In this document: one piece after another, positions 42,520 to 50,792 of the stretch
Layout: every line of letters begins with the position of its first letter
How positions within the stretch are numbered: the stretch's first letter is position 1
Source: Lachnospiraceae bacterium
GTDB lineage: Bacteria > Bacillota > Clostridia > Lachnospirales > Lachnospiraceae
DNA length: 64,000 nt
NCBI GenBank assembly: GCA_910575035.1
Contig: CAJTDL010000005.1
Coordinates: 62,001 to 126,000 of the forward strand
Reading direction: 5' to 3'
Notes under the pieces: model-generated
What the model was told of the DNA's origin: nothing
Seen by the model: only the letters and a program-made list of their open reading frames with translations
Databases searched by the model: none
Program-made: the position numbers and the translations under genes

Positions 42520-42682
42520 ATGCCATCCCTCCGATTTTCTAATACAGACGCAGGATGCCCATTCCTGCATCAGATGATAGTGGAGCATGCAGCTCCTTTC
42601 CTCTTTTTGGCTTATTATACAAAAAAAGCCCTTCTGGTTCAAGGACTATCAGATAAAAGGGTGTGGTTATGCCATTTTCCGT

Positions 42683-42722
42683 TACTATTCATGGCTCAGG
42701 AATGCGCCAAACTGCGCATTCC
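42683..42722 (+). repeat. Dispersed intergenic repeat, copy 2, with hairpin
   Basis: GTTACTATTCATGGCTCAGG begins the element, which includes a perfect 9-bp hairpin GGAATGCGC/GCGCATTCC (42699-42707, 42714-42722). It shares a 26-base identical core with the minus strand at 22682-22707. Located between convergent or unrelated genes. Confidence 0.8.
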
Positions 42723-42760
42723 ATGAGAACATGATTCAGGAGTGATGGGCGGTTATAATG

Positions 42761-43081
42761 CTATGGCTGTGCCATGACCATTTCCACAATTTTATCCACA
42801 GGCAATGGATTCCATTCCACTTGCTTCACTACGTCTGTTGCCCCATATGTCTGGAATGTGATTCCCTTTTGGTCACAATAGACGAATGCGGCAAATAGCA
42901 AGGCTGCAACCACCAGCCGGATTCCAAATCCGCTTCCGGCTGCCAAAACTCCTGTTTCCTGCCTTTCCCCATATTGATAGGCAAGGCTACCCCTCTCTGC
43001 CGCAGGCTCATAAAAGGAAGCCCGTACCTGATCCACATAGTCCCTGCGTTCTGTGGCTGCCTCTTCCAAAGATTTTGTCAT
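42761..43081 (-). CDS. Single-pass membrane protein of unknown function
   Basis: 106 residues: charged cytoplasmic N-terminus (TKSLEEAATERRDYVDQVRASFYE), one membrane segment (about 54-70, LVVAALLFAAFVY) and an extracytoplasmic tail ending VEWNPLPVDKIVEMVM. AGGAG 6 bases before the ATG supports expression. I do not recognise the family. Confidence 0.65.
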   Translation of the reverse strand: MTKSLEEAATERRDYVDQVRASFYEPAAERGSLAYQYGERQETGVLAAGSGFGIRLVVAALLFAAFVYCDQKGITFQTYGATDVVKQVEWNPLPVDKIVEMVMAQP

Positions 43082-43166
43082 AGATTGCTCCTAAAATTCC
43101 CTTTACTCTATTTTAGTCGCTTTACAGAGAAAAAATGCACCATGATTCCCATTCTCTCATTTTTTT

Positions 43167-43215
43167 CATATAATATCCTAACTAATTTTTAGGAAAATGA
43201 TTAGGATATTATATG
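43167..43215 (+). promoter_or_regulatory. 15-bp perfect inverted repeat over the start codon of the SOD-like gene
   Basis: CATATAATATCCTAA (43167-43181) pairs with TTAGGATATTATATG (43201-43215), whose last bases are the ATG at 43213 and which also contains the AGGA ribosome site. A nested 19-bp palindrome, TCCTAA...TTAGGA (43176-43194), resembles the TTAGG half-sites of DtxR/MntR-type metal regulators. Either a hairpin sequestering the start or an operator array. Confidence 0.7.
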
Positions 43216-43791
43216 GAAAATTTTTATGCAGACATACGGAAACAGAATTACCCAGAATTAATGGGCAATGGTTCCCAAGGCCATACGCCAGAGCATTCTT
43301 ATGAGAACCCAGGGCTTTTGTATATGGAGACAGCCCTCTATCAAATGCCTGCTGCCTATGCGGAACTGCTTGGTAACCCTGGGACAGGCGAAATACATGG
43401 CATAGTCCGTTTCTACCCTGTTGGCGGGGGCATATTGGTCAATGCGGAAATTTATGGGCTGCCCACAGACCCACAATCCTGTGCTTGTGATATCTTTGGA
43501 TTCCATATCCATGAGGGAAGCTCCTGCACTGGAAACGAATCAGACCCCTATGCGGACGCCAAGAACCATTACAACCCCTCCCACTGCCCCCACCCTGCCC
43601 ATGCAGGCGACCTGCCGCCTCTTTTTGGCAACAATGGAAGCGCCTGGATGATGTTTTTTACGGAGCAGATCTCCCTTCCGGAAATCTTGGGGAAAACCAT
43701 CATTATCCACAGCAAGCCAGATGATTTCACCACCCAGCCTTCTGGGAATTCTGGCGCAAAAATTGCCTGCGGCACAATCGTCCCTGTTTAA
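43213..43791 (+). CDS. Cu/Zn superoxide dismutase-domain protein
   Basis: 192 residues with no signal peptide. The sodC domain starts near residue 58 (GEIHGIVRFYPV) and shows GFHIHEGSSC (two Cu-ligand His and a Cys for the disulfide), HYNPSHCPHPAHAGDLPPLFGN (Zn ligand region with Asp), and KTIIIHSKPDDFTTQPSGNSGAKIACG (last Cu His and the second Cys). All ligand positions appear present. Cytosolic SodC-like proteins are common in Clostridia, and some lack metal; activity is unproven. Start overlaps the inverted repeat described at 43167. Confidence 0.88.
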   Translation: MENFYADIRKQNYPELMGNGSQGHTPEHSYENPGLLYMETALYQMPAAYAELLGNPGTGEIHGIVRFYPVGGGILVNAEIYGLPTDPQSCACDIFGFHIHEGSSCTGNESDPYADAKNHYNPSHCPHPAHAGDLPPLFGNNGSAWMMFFTEQISLPEILGKTIIIHSKPDDFTTQPSGNSGAKIACGTIVPV

Positions 43792-43796
43792 ATCAA

Positions 43797-43836
43797 ATAC
43801 CCCGCTGTCCTGCAGCGCTGCAGGGCAGCGGGGTAT
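43797..43836 (+). terminator. Terminator after the SOD-like gene
   Basis: ATACCCCGCTG/CAGCGGGGTAT with inner CCTGCAG/CTGCAGG pairing, then TTTGC. Begins 5 bases after the stop codon. Confidence 0.85.
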
Positions 43837-43935
43837 TTGCACCCAGCATATCCAGACGAGGTTTTCCCCCAATCAAAGGCTTTTCTGCCATCTATATTTC
43901 TATCTGTAATATCCATAGAACTATACCTCCCAATC

Positions 43936-44982
43936 TTAAGATCCTGGCATACTTTCCCTTTCTGCCGCGGTTCCCCCTTCACTCACTGGCATATCGGTTC
44001 CCTTCTCTATTCCATCCTCAGGCAGGCCTGCGCCCATTCCCAGTGGATCCGTAAGCAGCCCCACCCCAAGGCACAAAACCACAGCAATCCCCAAAATCCC
44101 TGCCAGACGCTCTGGCCTCTCATAATGCACAATCTGCCAAACCCTTTTTTTCAGGCTACCCTCTGAAAACCCAAGGGGCGCTGCAAAAGGCCTTTTTCCA
44201 GGAACAGCCAATGACAGAAGCGCCGCTGCATATTCCTTCCTCTGCTCTTCGGAAAGCCCTTCTGCCACCGCTTCATCACATGCCGCCTCAATATCCCTGC
44301 CTGCCAAAGCATAGGCAACCCAAAGAAGGGGATGGAACCAGCAGATGGAAGATGCCAGAAAAAAAGCCGCTTTAAAAATATGGTCTTTCCTGCGTATATG
44401 CTGCCGTTCATGGCAGGCCACATAGCCCTTCTCTTTTTCGGCAATGCCAGAAGGAAGGTAAATCCTTGGCCGGAATATTCCAAGGACAAAGGCCGTAGGG
44501 AGCCCGTCTGTCAGATACAAATCCCCTTCCTGGCAGACGCTGGCGCGAAGCCTGTACCTCAAACGGAAAACAGAAACCACTCCGTACAGCAGGCAGGCTG
44601 CCATGCCAAGCAGCCACAGGCTTCCAAACAAAGGCAACAGGATCTGCAGTGGGTTTATGCTTGCCCCAAGTGTGGGGGCAGGCAAGGATTGGTTTACTAT
44701 CCGGTCTACCATGGCGATATTTGTATTTATCTGCGGCTGTTCCATCAAGGGCAGGGATTCTGGCACTGGATCCACAGGGCCGGGAAACAGGGAAAATATG
44801 CTGTGCAAATGAAAGGGCAGCAGCCTGAGGAGGGGAATATACCAAAGGATGCAAATATATTTTGGGGGCACATGCATCCTTTGCATTAATGCCCTGGCAA
44901 GTAAAATGGCAATGACTGCAATCACTGCCTGATAGCTTGTATTAAGTATCTGGATAAACGCCTGTATGATATAATCTTCCAT
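43936..44982 (-). CDS. BlaR1/MecR1-like M56 membrane metallopeptidase
   Basis: 348 residues: four membrane segments, with the zinc site HERQHIRRKDH (about residues 193-203) in the cytoplasmic loop and EAACDEAVAEGL as the third ligand region. The C-terminus stops soon after the last hydrophobic segment, so the beta-lactam-binding sensor domain of true BlaR1 is absent. It likely senses another envelope signal and inactivates the adjacent BlaI-type repressor by proteolysis (inference by family). Confidence 0.9.
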   Translation of the reverse strand: MEDYIIQAFIQILNTSYQAVIAVIAILLARALMQRMHVPPKYICILWYIPLLRLLPFHLHSIFSLFPGPVDPVPESLPLMEQPQINTNIAMVDRIVNQSLPAPTLGASINPLQILLPLFGSLWLLGMAACLLYGVVSVFRLRYRLRASVCQEGDLYLTDGLPTAFVLGIFRPRIYLPSGIAEKEKGYVACHERQHIRRKDHIFKAAFFLASSICWFHPLLWVAYALAGRDIEAACDEAVAEGLSEEQRKEYAAALLSLAVPGKRPFAAPLGFSEGSLKKRVWQIVHYERPERLAGILGIAVVLCLGVGLLTDPLGMGAGLPEDGIEKGTDMPVSEGGTAAERESMPGS

Positions 44983-45066
44983 AACCTACCTCCTATGACG
45001 TAATCTATCATAACCTGCCCATGCATCTTGCTGGCAATATTGTTCTCCTATAATGGCAATGGGATT

Positions 45067-45435
45067 TTACGGTTTCTCTCCTGCACTTCCATGAATGATC
45101 CTCTCAATCTCCTCAATTTCTTTCTGCGACAGTTTTTTCCCAGAAGTAAACGCAGCTAAAAAACCTGGCAGCGATCCGCCAAAGGACCTTTCCACATACC
45201 GTTCACTCTGCCTGGCATAAAATTCCTGCCTGGAAACCAATGCTGTTACTACTCCATCCTTATTTTCAAAGATCCCCCGTATAATAAACTTCTTCAATAC
45301 GGTATAAGTAGTCGTCCGTTTCCACCCTAATCTTTGCTGGCATAACGTAATCAGCATTTTCGTAGGCAGCGGTGCATGCGACCACACAAGCTCTGCAAAT
45401 CTTCCTTCCACCTCTCCCAAGGAATATGGCTCCAT
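45067..45435 (-). CDS. BlaI/MecI/CopY-type repressor
   Basis: 122-residue winged-helix repressor. LPTKMLITLCQQRLGWKRTTTYTVLKKFIIRGIFENKDGVVTAL is the DNA-binding domain, with a C-terminal dimerisation helix region (GFLAAFTSGKKLSQKEIEEIERII). GGGAGGAG before the ATG. Transcribed with the M56 peptidase, 84 bases downstream, and preceded by a 17-bp perfect palindrome at its promoter. Confidence 0.92.
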   Translation of the reverse strand: MEPYSLGEVEGRFAELVWSHAPLPTKMLITLCQQRLGWKRTTTYTVLKKFIIRGIFENKDGVVTALVSRQEFYARQSERYVERSFGGSLPGFLAAFTSGKKLSQKEIEEIERIIHGSAGEKP

Positions 45436-45465
45436 CCTATCACTCCTCCCACTTATCTTTCTTAT

Positions 45466-45494
45466 AGTCTATATTATATAGACAAAAATGTCAA
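45466..45494 (-). promoter_or_regulatory. Promoter and operator of the repressor/peptidase pair
   Basis: TTGACA (45494-45489 on the minus strand) with TAGACT 17 bases on. The spacer and -10 are covered by GTCTATATTATATAGAC (45467-45483), a palindrome with 8-bp arms, the probable repressor operator. Confidence 0.7.
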
Positions 45495-45499
45495 GATAG

Positions 45500-45709
45500 A
45501 TTTTGGGATTTTTTATAGCTGTCAATCAGAACAGTTGTTAGAAAGCCACATTCAGCCGCACCTTTTTGTATCTTCCACAATTTCAGCAGGCGTCATTTTA
45601 TCATCCTTTCTTGTAAATGATAACTGTTTATAGTTATAATTAAGCCTATCATACATTGAAAAAATTTCAATTTAAATCTCGTAGAATGCCACGGCAAATG
45701 CATAAATAC
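45500..45709. other. Gap upstream of the repressor promoter
   Basis: No gene or clear structure seen. AT-rich; the terminator of the PepSY-BIG2 gene lies at its right end. Confidence 0.5.
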
Positions 45710-45758
45710 ATTTCGCATCCCAATCCCTGCATATGGCTGGGATTGGGATGCGAAATGA
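45710..45758 (-). terminator. Strong hairpin after the PepSY-BIG2 gene
   Basis: 19-bp perfect arms: CATTTCGCATCCCAATCCC (45710-45728) and its complement at 45740-45758, with an 11-base loop. On the minus strand TGTATTTATG follows, a weak T-run. Confidence 0.78.
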
Positions 45759-45772
45759 TTTCTAATCGCTCG

Positions 45773-46873
45773 CTATTTTACAGTTACACGAATTACTTTT
45801 TTCTTGCCATTGCATTTCACTGTAATCTTACAAGTACCTTTTCCTTTGGCAGTGATAACGCCTTTTTTTGAAACAGTAGCTACCTTCTTTTTGCTTGTAG
45901 AAAAAGTAATCTTATCTTGCGCAGCCGCTGGTTTCCTGGTTACTTTAATCACAAATTTCTTTCCTTTTTTTAGGCTCACTTTTGTGCGGTTGACTTTTAT
46001 ACTCTTAGTAACCACTTTTTTAGTTGTTTGCTTTGTCGTTTTTGTCTGTGCTGATTCAGATTTATCAGGCTTAGCCGGCTTTACGGATTCAACTGAAACA
46101 GAAGGCTTTTGTTCTACAGAAGTGCTGGGAGTTATCGGCTGTGAGCCTGCTGGCATACTGGGTTCTGTTGGCTCCTCTGGCACACTGGGTTCTGTCGGCT
46201 CTGGCTCTGCAGGCGCGTTGGGTTCCTCTGGCTCTGGGGCTGTCGGTCCTTCCGGCATGCCAGGTTCCTCTGGCTCTGGGGCTGTCGGCTCTCCTGGAAT
46301 AACTGGCTCAGATGGCGCAGGCTGTTCTATGATCTCCCCGTCCATATTGAACTCAAATGTATATACTACTGTCTGCGGGGACACCGCCCTGTCATAAATC
46401 CCTACTTCAACATGGATTGCATACGCCACGCGGTTTTCCGTATACTTCACATAAGAGTTGATGTATTTCGCATTCTCACGCGTGATTCCAAGCAGCGCAA
46501 GCGCCGCTCCCTCTGCTTCCTGGCAGTTTCCTGCATAATCAGGACGCCCCTCTGGCTCAGATGGGGATAAATTTCCATTATCTTCTTTCATATCCCATTC
46601 GTAAGTCAGTACCGTTCCATCTGCAGCATTGATCTCATACTCATATTTGTTACTCCCACAGGTAAATTTGATGGTATAAATATTCTTCTTTTCATTAAGC
46701 AGCACTTTTGTAAAAACCGCATTGGCAGCATCCACCCCTGTATGGGAAAGCACAATCTCTTGTGCTTCTTCTTCCGAAATATGTGACGGCGAAGCAAATG
46801 CCGGGATGCTGCAATTCAGGGAAAGAGCCAGTGCAAGCATAATAGATAACACTTTTCTTACTATAAATTTCAT
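45773..46873 (-). CDS. Secreted PepSY-BIG2 protein
   Basis: 366 residues. A signal peptide (1-27, ending PAFA) leads to two PepSY-like domains (about 33-95 and 105-180; EEEAQEIVLSHTG and EAEGAALALLGITRENAKY), a Pro/Glu repeat linker (about 185-260; PTAPEPEEP units) and a C-terminal BIG2 domain (about 290-366; TKVSLKKGKKFVIKV to KGTCKITVKCNGKKKVIRVTV). PepSY domains often restrain proteases; BIG2 domains mediate surface display. AAGGAGG before the ATG. No LPXTG. Confidence 0.88.
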   Translation of the reverse strand: MKFIVRKVLSIMLALALSLNCSIPAFASPSHISEEEAQEIVLSHTGVDAANAVFTKVLLNEKKNIYTIKFTCGSNKYEYEINAADGTVLTYEWDMKEDNGNLSPSEPEGRPDYAGNCQEAEGAALALLGITRENAKYINSYVKYTENRVAYAIHVEVGIYDRAVSPQTVVYTFEFNMDGEIIEQPAPSEPVIPGEPTAPEPEEPGMPEGPTAPEPEEPNAPAEPEPTEPSVPEEPTEPSMPAGSQPITPSTSVEQKPSVSVESVKPAKPDKSESAQTKTTKQTTKKVVTKSIKVNRTKVSLKKGKKFVIKVTRKPAAAQDKITFSTSKKKVATVSKKGVITAKGKGTCKITVKCNGKKKVIRVTVK

Positions 46874-46920
46874 ATTGAATTCCTCCTTGATTATAAACTG
46901 TTATGGATAAGAGAACAAAT

Positions 46921-46987
46921 CCTGAGTAAACAAAAAAATACGTAAGCCCTCTTCCCTCGGACTTACGCATTTTTCTTGCTACTCAGG
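46921..46987 (-). terminator. Intrinsic terminator enclosed by an outer inverted repeat
   Basis: Minus-strand CGTAAG/CTTACG hairpin (46941-46967) followed by TATTTTTTTG, a good terminator. An outer 8-bp pair (CCTGAGTA 46921-46928, TACTCAGG 46980-46987) encloses it. It lies between the haem operon and the PepSY gene, so it ends the operon or attenuates the next gene. Confidence 0.65.
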
Positions 46988-47093
46988 TATATATTTATGT
47001 TATACCCTTTTCCAAAAATTGTCAATAAAAAATACACATTTTTCACAAATTAAACTGTCTATTGGTTACTTTTCATGGCCAACCCCAGCAACT

Positions 47094-47126
47094 GTAAACC
47101 AGGAATCTTTTCCTCGGCTTACAGGC
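47094..47126 (-). other. Hairpin 70 bases after the last haem-operon gene
   Basis: CTGTAAACCAGGAA (47094-47107) pairs with TTCCTCGGCTTACAG (47112-47126) apart from two mismatched or wobble positions. The adjoining GGTTACTTTTCATGGCC (47066-47082) resembles the start of the dispersed repeat at 42683. Confidence 0.45.
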
Positions 47127-47197
47127 TGTGAAAACGTAGTCAGGGAGAGGCTGGGGGACGCACCCCCACCTCATCGCTAGCCAGCACCCCCTGCCCC

Positions 47198-48949
47198 CTA
47201 TGATATCCTCCCATGGTCCATTTCATAAACCACATCCGCCAAATTCATGGTAGACTTTCTATGAGAAACCAGCACCACCGTTTTCTCATTGCAGGATTCC
47301 CGCAACGACTTCAGTATTATGCCCTCGTTAAGGGAGTCCAGGTTGCTGGTTGGCTCATCCAGCAAAAGGAACGGCGCGTCATGCAAAAATGCCTGGGCAA
47401 TCCCAATTCTCTGCCTCTCCCCTCCTGACAGGGTATCCCCCAGTTCGCCTACTTCTGTATCGTATCCATTTGGAAGCGTCATGATGAAATTATGGATAGA
47501 CGCCCGCTTTGCCGCTTCCATGATCTCATCCCTTGTTGCCCCTGGCTTCCCAATCGCAATATTATTGGCAATGGAATCATGGAACAGATGCGTTTCCTGT
47601 GTCACATAGCTTTCTGTATCACGAAGGCGCTTTGTGGGAATTTCTTTCACATTTTTGCCAGATACCATAACCATGCCCTTCTGCACATCCCAAAAGCGCA
47701 TCAGTAATTTCAGCAGCGTTGACTTGCCAGAACCGCTTGCGCCATGAATGCCGACTACCTTCCCTGGCGGCACTTGTATGGAGTAATCCTTAAGTATCTG
47801 CTCTTTCTCATAAGCAAAGCTTGCCTGGCTCACGCTTGCTCCCATAAACGCGCCTTTTTCTTTCGCATTCCTTCCTGTGCTGCCATTACTTACAGCACCA
47901 TTTTCCCTAATGCTTAAAACCTCTTCCACCATAGGATCTTCTTCCAGGATGGACAGTACGCGCTCCCCACTGGCCAAAGTCTGGCTCAAGTTATTGGACA
48001 GATTAGACAGTGCAATGACTGGCCCAAATGAACCCATCATGGAAATGACTGCAGCCACCAGGTCAAGGAACGAGGCATGCCCGCCTTGGAGGCGAAAGAG
48101 CATGGCAAATAAGACGGCAAAGGAAAATGCCAGTACGGCCAGATTCGTAGCAGCCCGCTGCCTTCCCTCCAGCCCGCTTAACCCCTCCTGGCATTTACCC
48201 AACTGCCTGGAACGGCAAGCCATGGTTTCCCTGCGCTCCTGCCCTTTCCCATACTGGATGGTTTCATCCAGCCCCCGTAAGGAATCCAGAACAAAACTAT
48301 TCATTTCCCCAAAGGCAGTCCGAAACTCCATACCCTTATCTGCGCCCTTACGCCCATTGGCCAGTGGAATGACAGCTCCCACTGCCAGGTACCCCAAAAG
48401 TGCAATCCCACCTGCCCATACGGAAAAATGCCCAATAAACAGCACCATAATAAGCGAGGTGGCCACTGCAATCGCAATCGGGGAAATCGTATGTGCGTAA
48501 AAAACCTCCAACAGTTCAATATCCGTAGTAATAATAGAAATCAAGTTCCCCTTCTGTTTCCCTTCCAGCTTCGCCGGGCAAAGCCTCCGAAGCGCGGCAA
48601 ATACCTTATGCCGTATGATTGCAAGGAGTTTAAAGGCAATAAAATGATTACAATACTGCTCTGCATAATGGAAAATCCCCCTGCACACAGCCAATACCAG
48701 CAAAAGGGCAAATATTTTTCCAAGTCCCAGGGACGCTAACGCCCCTGGAAGCGTCCCATATGCATTTATGTCCAGAAAGATGTGCACAACGCCATATCCC
48801 GCCAGTATTGTCAGAAAAATAGCGCACAGATAACCAGCCACCCCAAAAAAGACAGCAATACACATAACTGGCAGCAATGGCTTTACAAGGATTATCAGCT
48901 TTTGCATAATTTGGAACCCACTGCGCCTTGTTTTCATCTGCCCCTTCAT
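47198..48949 (-). CDS. ABC transporter, fused membrane/ATP-binding (CydC-like half)
   Basis: 583 residues. Six membrane segments (about 15-320) and an ATPase domain with Walker A HGASGSGKST (about residues 400-409), signature LSGGERQR, Walker B FLLLDEPTSNLD and H-loop SHR. The membrane part resembles CydC/heterodimeric exporters. It overlaps the partner gene by 4 bases. In E. coli CydDC exports thiols and affects haem proteins; in the streptococcal haem operon similar half-transporters follow the uptake genes, so a role in haem or redox handling is plausible. Confidence 0.88.
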   Translation of the reverse strand: MKGQMKTRRSGFQIMQKLIILVKPLLPVMCIAVFFGVAGYLCAIFLTILAGYGVVHIFLDINAYGTLPGALASLGLGKIFALLLVLAVCRGIFHYAEQYCNHFIAFKLLAIIRHKVFAALRRLCPAKLEGKQKGNLISIITTDIELLEVFYAHTISPIAIAVATSLIMVLFIGHFSVWAGGIALLGYLAVGAVIPLANGRKGADKGMEFRTAFGEMNSFVLDSLRGLDETIQYGKGQERRETMACRSRQLGKCQEGLSGLEGRQRAATNLAVLAFSFAVLFAMLFRLQGGHASFLDLVAAVISMMGSFGPVIALSNLSNNLSQTLASGERVLSILEEDPMVEEVLSIRENGAVSNGSTGRNAKEKGAFMGASVSQASFAYEKEQILKDYSIQVPPGKVVGIHGASGSGKSTLLKLLMRFWDVQKGMVMVSGKNVKEIPTKRLRDTESYVTQETHLFHDSIANNIAIGKPGATRDEIMEAAKRASIHNFIMTLPNGYDTEVGELGDTLSGGERQRIGIAQAFLHDAPFLLLDEPTSNLDSLNEGIILKSLRESCNEKTVVLVSHRKSTMNLADVVYEMDHGRIS

Positions 48950-50751
48950 AATGCCACCGCCTTTCTGTCTGTCCCCTGTCCTGCCTTGGCATACTGCTCC
49001 ATTCTGCTTTGGTAACGGTACAGACCGGCGTATTCCCCATCTGCGGCTAACAATTCACAATGCTTTCCCTGTTCTATGACCATGCCGTCTTTGAGCATAT
49101 ACACCTGATCGGCCTCGATTACATTGGCAAGACGATGGGAAATCAGTATGACTGTCCTTGTCTTTGCCAGCTCATGGATCACGGCCATGATCTGTTCCTC
49201 ACTTTCCACATCAATATTCGAAGTGGCCTCATCAAAAATATACATCGGCGTGTCATGGAGCAGCGCCCTTGCCAATGCAAGCCTTTGGCATTGTCCCCCG
49301 GAAAAATTGCCGCCTTTCTCCTGCACCTTTGTAGCAAGCCCCTTCTGGCTTTCAAGAAATCCCTTAAGCTTCACCTTTTGCAATGCATCCCATAGCTCTT
49401 TTTCTGTGGCTTCTGGCTTTCCCATACGCAGGTTTTCCTCGACTGTCCCCTGAAATAAGTAGCTGTTATGGGTGACCAGCGTAATATGGGACATCAAACT
49501 GCTTTCTTTGATATCAGAAAGTTCCAGGCCATGGATGGGAGCCCCATTTTCCCTATTATCCGAAGGCTTCTGCCCGTGGACAAGGATGCTGCCCATATAT
49601 CCCCTGTTCCTTCCCATCAGGATTCTTGCAATAGTGCTCTTTCCGCATCCAGAAACACCCACCAAAGCTGTAAAGGTCCCTGCTGGAAATGACAAATCCA
49701 CTCCCTTCAGTATTTCCCTTTCCATTTCGTAGGAAAAATGGACGTCCCGTAACATCACCCCAATGCGCTCCCCTTCTATTTCTCCTGCCTTCACTTCTGG
49801 TTCCAGCAAATCCAAAAGGGCAAAAATCCTATCACTGGCCGCCATGCCATTCATAGCAATATGAAAGAAGGAGCCCAATAGCCGAAGGGGGATAAAAAAT
49901 TCCGAAGCAAGCAAAAGAATGGCAAGTGTTCCCGCAAAATCCAGATTTCCCCTGCTATATTCCAAAAGAGCTACCGTCATCCCCACAGCCGCTCCACCAT
50001 AAGCAATGACATCCATCACACTGGTAGAATTGAGCTGCATTGTCAGTACCTTCATGGTAATCCTGCGGAAATGCTGGGATTCCTCATCCATCTGCACAGC
50101 TTTTTCTTTATCTGCCTGGTAGATTTTCAGCGTAGTAAGCCCCTGCAGGTTCTCCAGAAAGCTGTCTCCCAGGTTCGTATAAATGCCCCAGTATTTATTT
50201 AAGAGTTTTTTCGCAAATTTCTGGACTGCCACAATGGAAATGGGAATCAGCGGCACACAGGCAAGCAGTACGGCGCTGGCTTTCAAATTTACAAAAGACA
50301 GTGTGAAAAACAATGTCATGGGCGCCAGAAGGCTATAAAACAGCTGCGGCAGGTACCGGCCAAAGTACGTCTCCAGCTGCTCCACTCCTTCTGTGCAAAG
50401 CTGTACTACCTCAGACGTAGAGGCCTGTTCCTTATAACTTGCCCCAAGCCGGAGCAGCTTATCATAAATTTTCTCCCTCAGAACCCTTTTCACATCCACG
50501 CTTGCCGCATAAGACGCTTTGGACGCCATCCTGTCACAGAGGTATCGTATGATCATCGCTGTGCATATAATAGCTGCAGAAACATAGATTTCCTTGCTGC
50601 CCGCCCCCCCCAACAGGGCTTGCCCCAGAAGCCCCGCTATGGTAAAGGCCACAGCCATCTGTGCCAGCAGTGCCATCCACTGCCAGAACACGTTATAAAA
50701 TATGTACTTTTTAGCGGAAGGCAACAGCCCCACCAATCTCTTTTTTATCAT
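48946..50751 (-). CDS. ABC transporter, fused membrane/ATP-binding (CydD-like half)
   Basis: 601 residues. Membrane domain with ASYKEQASTSEVVQLCTEGVEQLETYFGRYLPQLFYSLLAP, a stretch strongly like CydD-type half-transporters, then an ATPase with Walker A GVSGCGKST (about residue 372), signature FSGGQCQR (a G-to-F first position; still functional in many transporters), Walker B MYIFDEATSNID and H-loop SHRL. Together with the 47198 gene it should form a heterodimeric exporter. Located 41 bases after the YbaN gene. Confidence 0.9.
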   Translation of the reverse strand: MIKKRLVGLLPSAKKYIFYNVFWQWMALLAQMAVAFTIAGLLGQALLGGAGSKEIYVSAAIICTAMIIRYLCDRMASKASYAASVDVKRVLREKIYDKLLRLGASYKEQASTSEVVQLCTEGVEQLETYFGRYLPQLFYSLLAPMTLFFTLSFVNLKASAVLLACVPLIPISIVAVQKFAKKLLNKYWGIYTNLGDSFLENLQGLTTLKIYQADKEKAVQMDEESQHFRRITMKVLTMQLNSTSVMDVIAYGGAAVGMTVALLEYSRGNLDFAGTLAILLLASEFFIPLRLLGSFFHIAMNGMAASDRIFALLDLLEPEVKAGEIEGERIGVMLRDVHFSYEMEREILKGVDLSFPAGTFTALVGVSGCGKSTIARILMGRNRGYMGSILVHGQKPSDNRENGAPIHGLELSDIKESSLMSHITLVTHNSYLFQGTVEENLRMGKPEATEKELWDALQKVKLKGFLESQKGLATKVQEKGGNFSGGQCQRLALARALLHDTPMYIFDEATSNIDVESEEQIMAVIHELAKTRTVILISHRLANVIEADQVYMLKDGMVIEQGKHCELLAADGEYAGLYRYQSRMEQYAKAGQGTDRKAVAL

Positions 50752-50792
50752 TGTTTATCCCTTTTCATTGACACTACGGGCTATACTAGCCT

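Noticed and set aside
45804-46397. 197-residue frame antisense to the PepSY-BIG2 gene
   Set aside because: Open only because the sense strand codes Pro/Glu repeats and Lys-rich BIG2 sequence; reads as Ser/Gly repeats without a start signal.
47030-47200. Possible riboswitch in the gap after the haem operon
   Set aside because: Checked by eye for cobalamin and c-di-GMP riboswitch signatures; none found, only simple hairpins.
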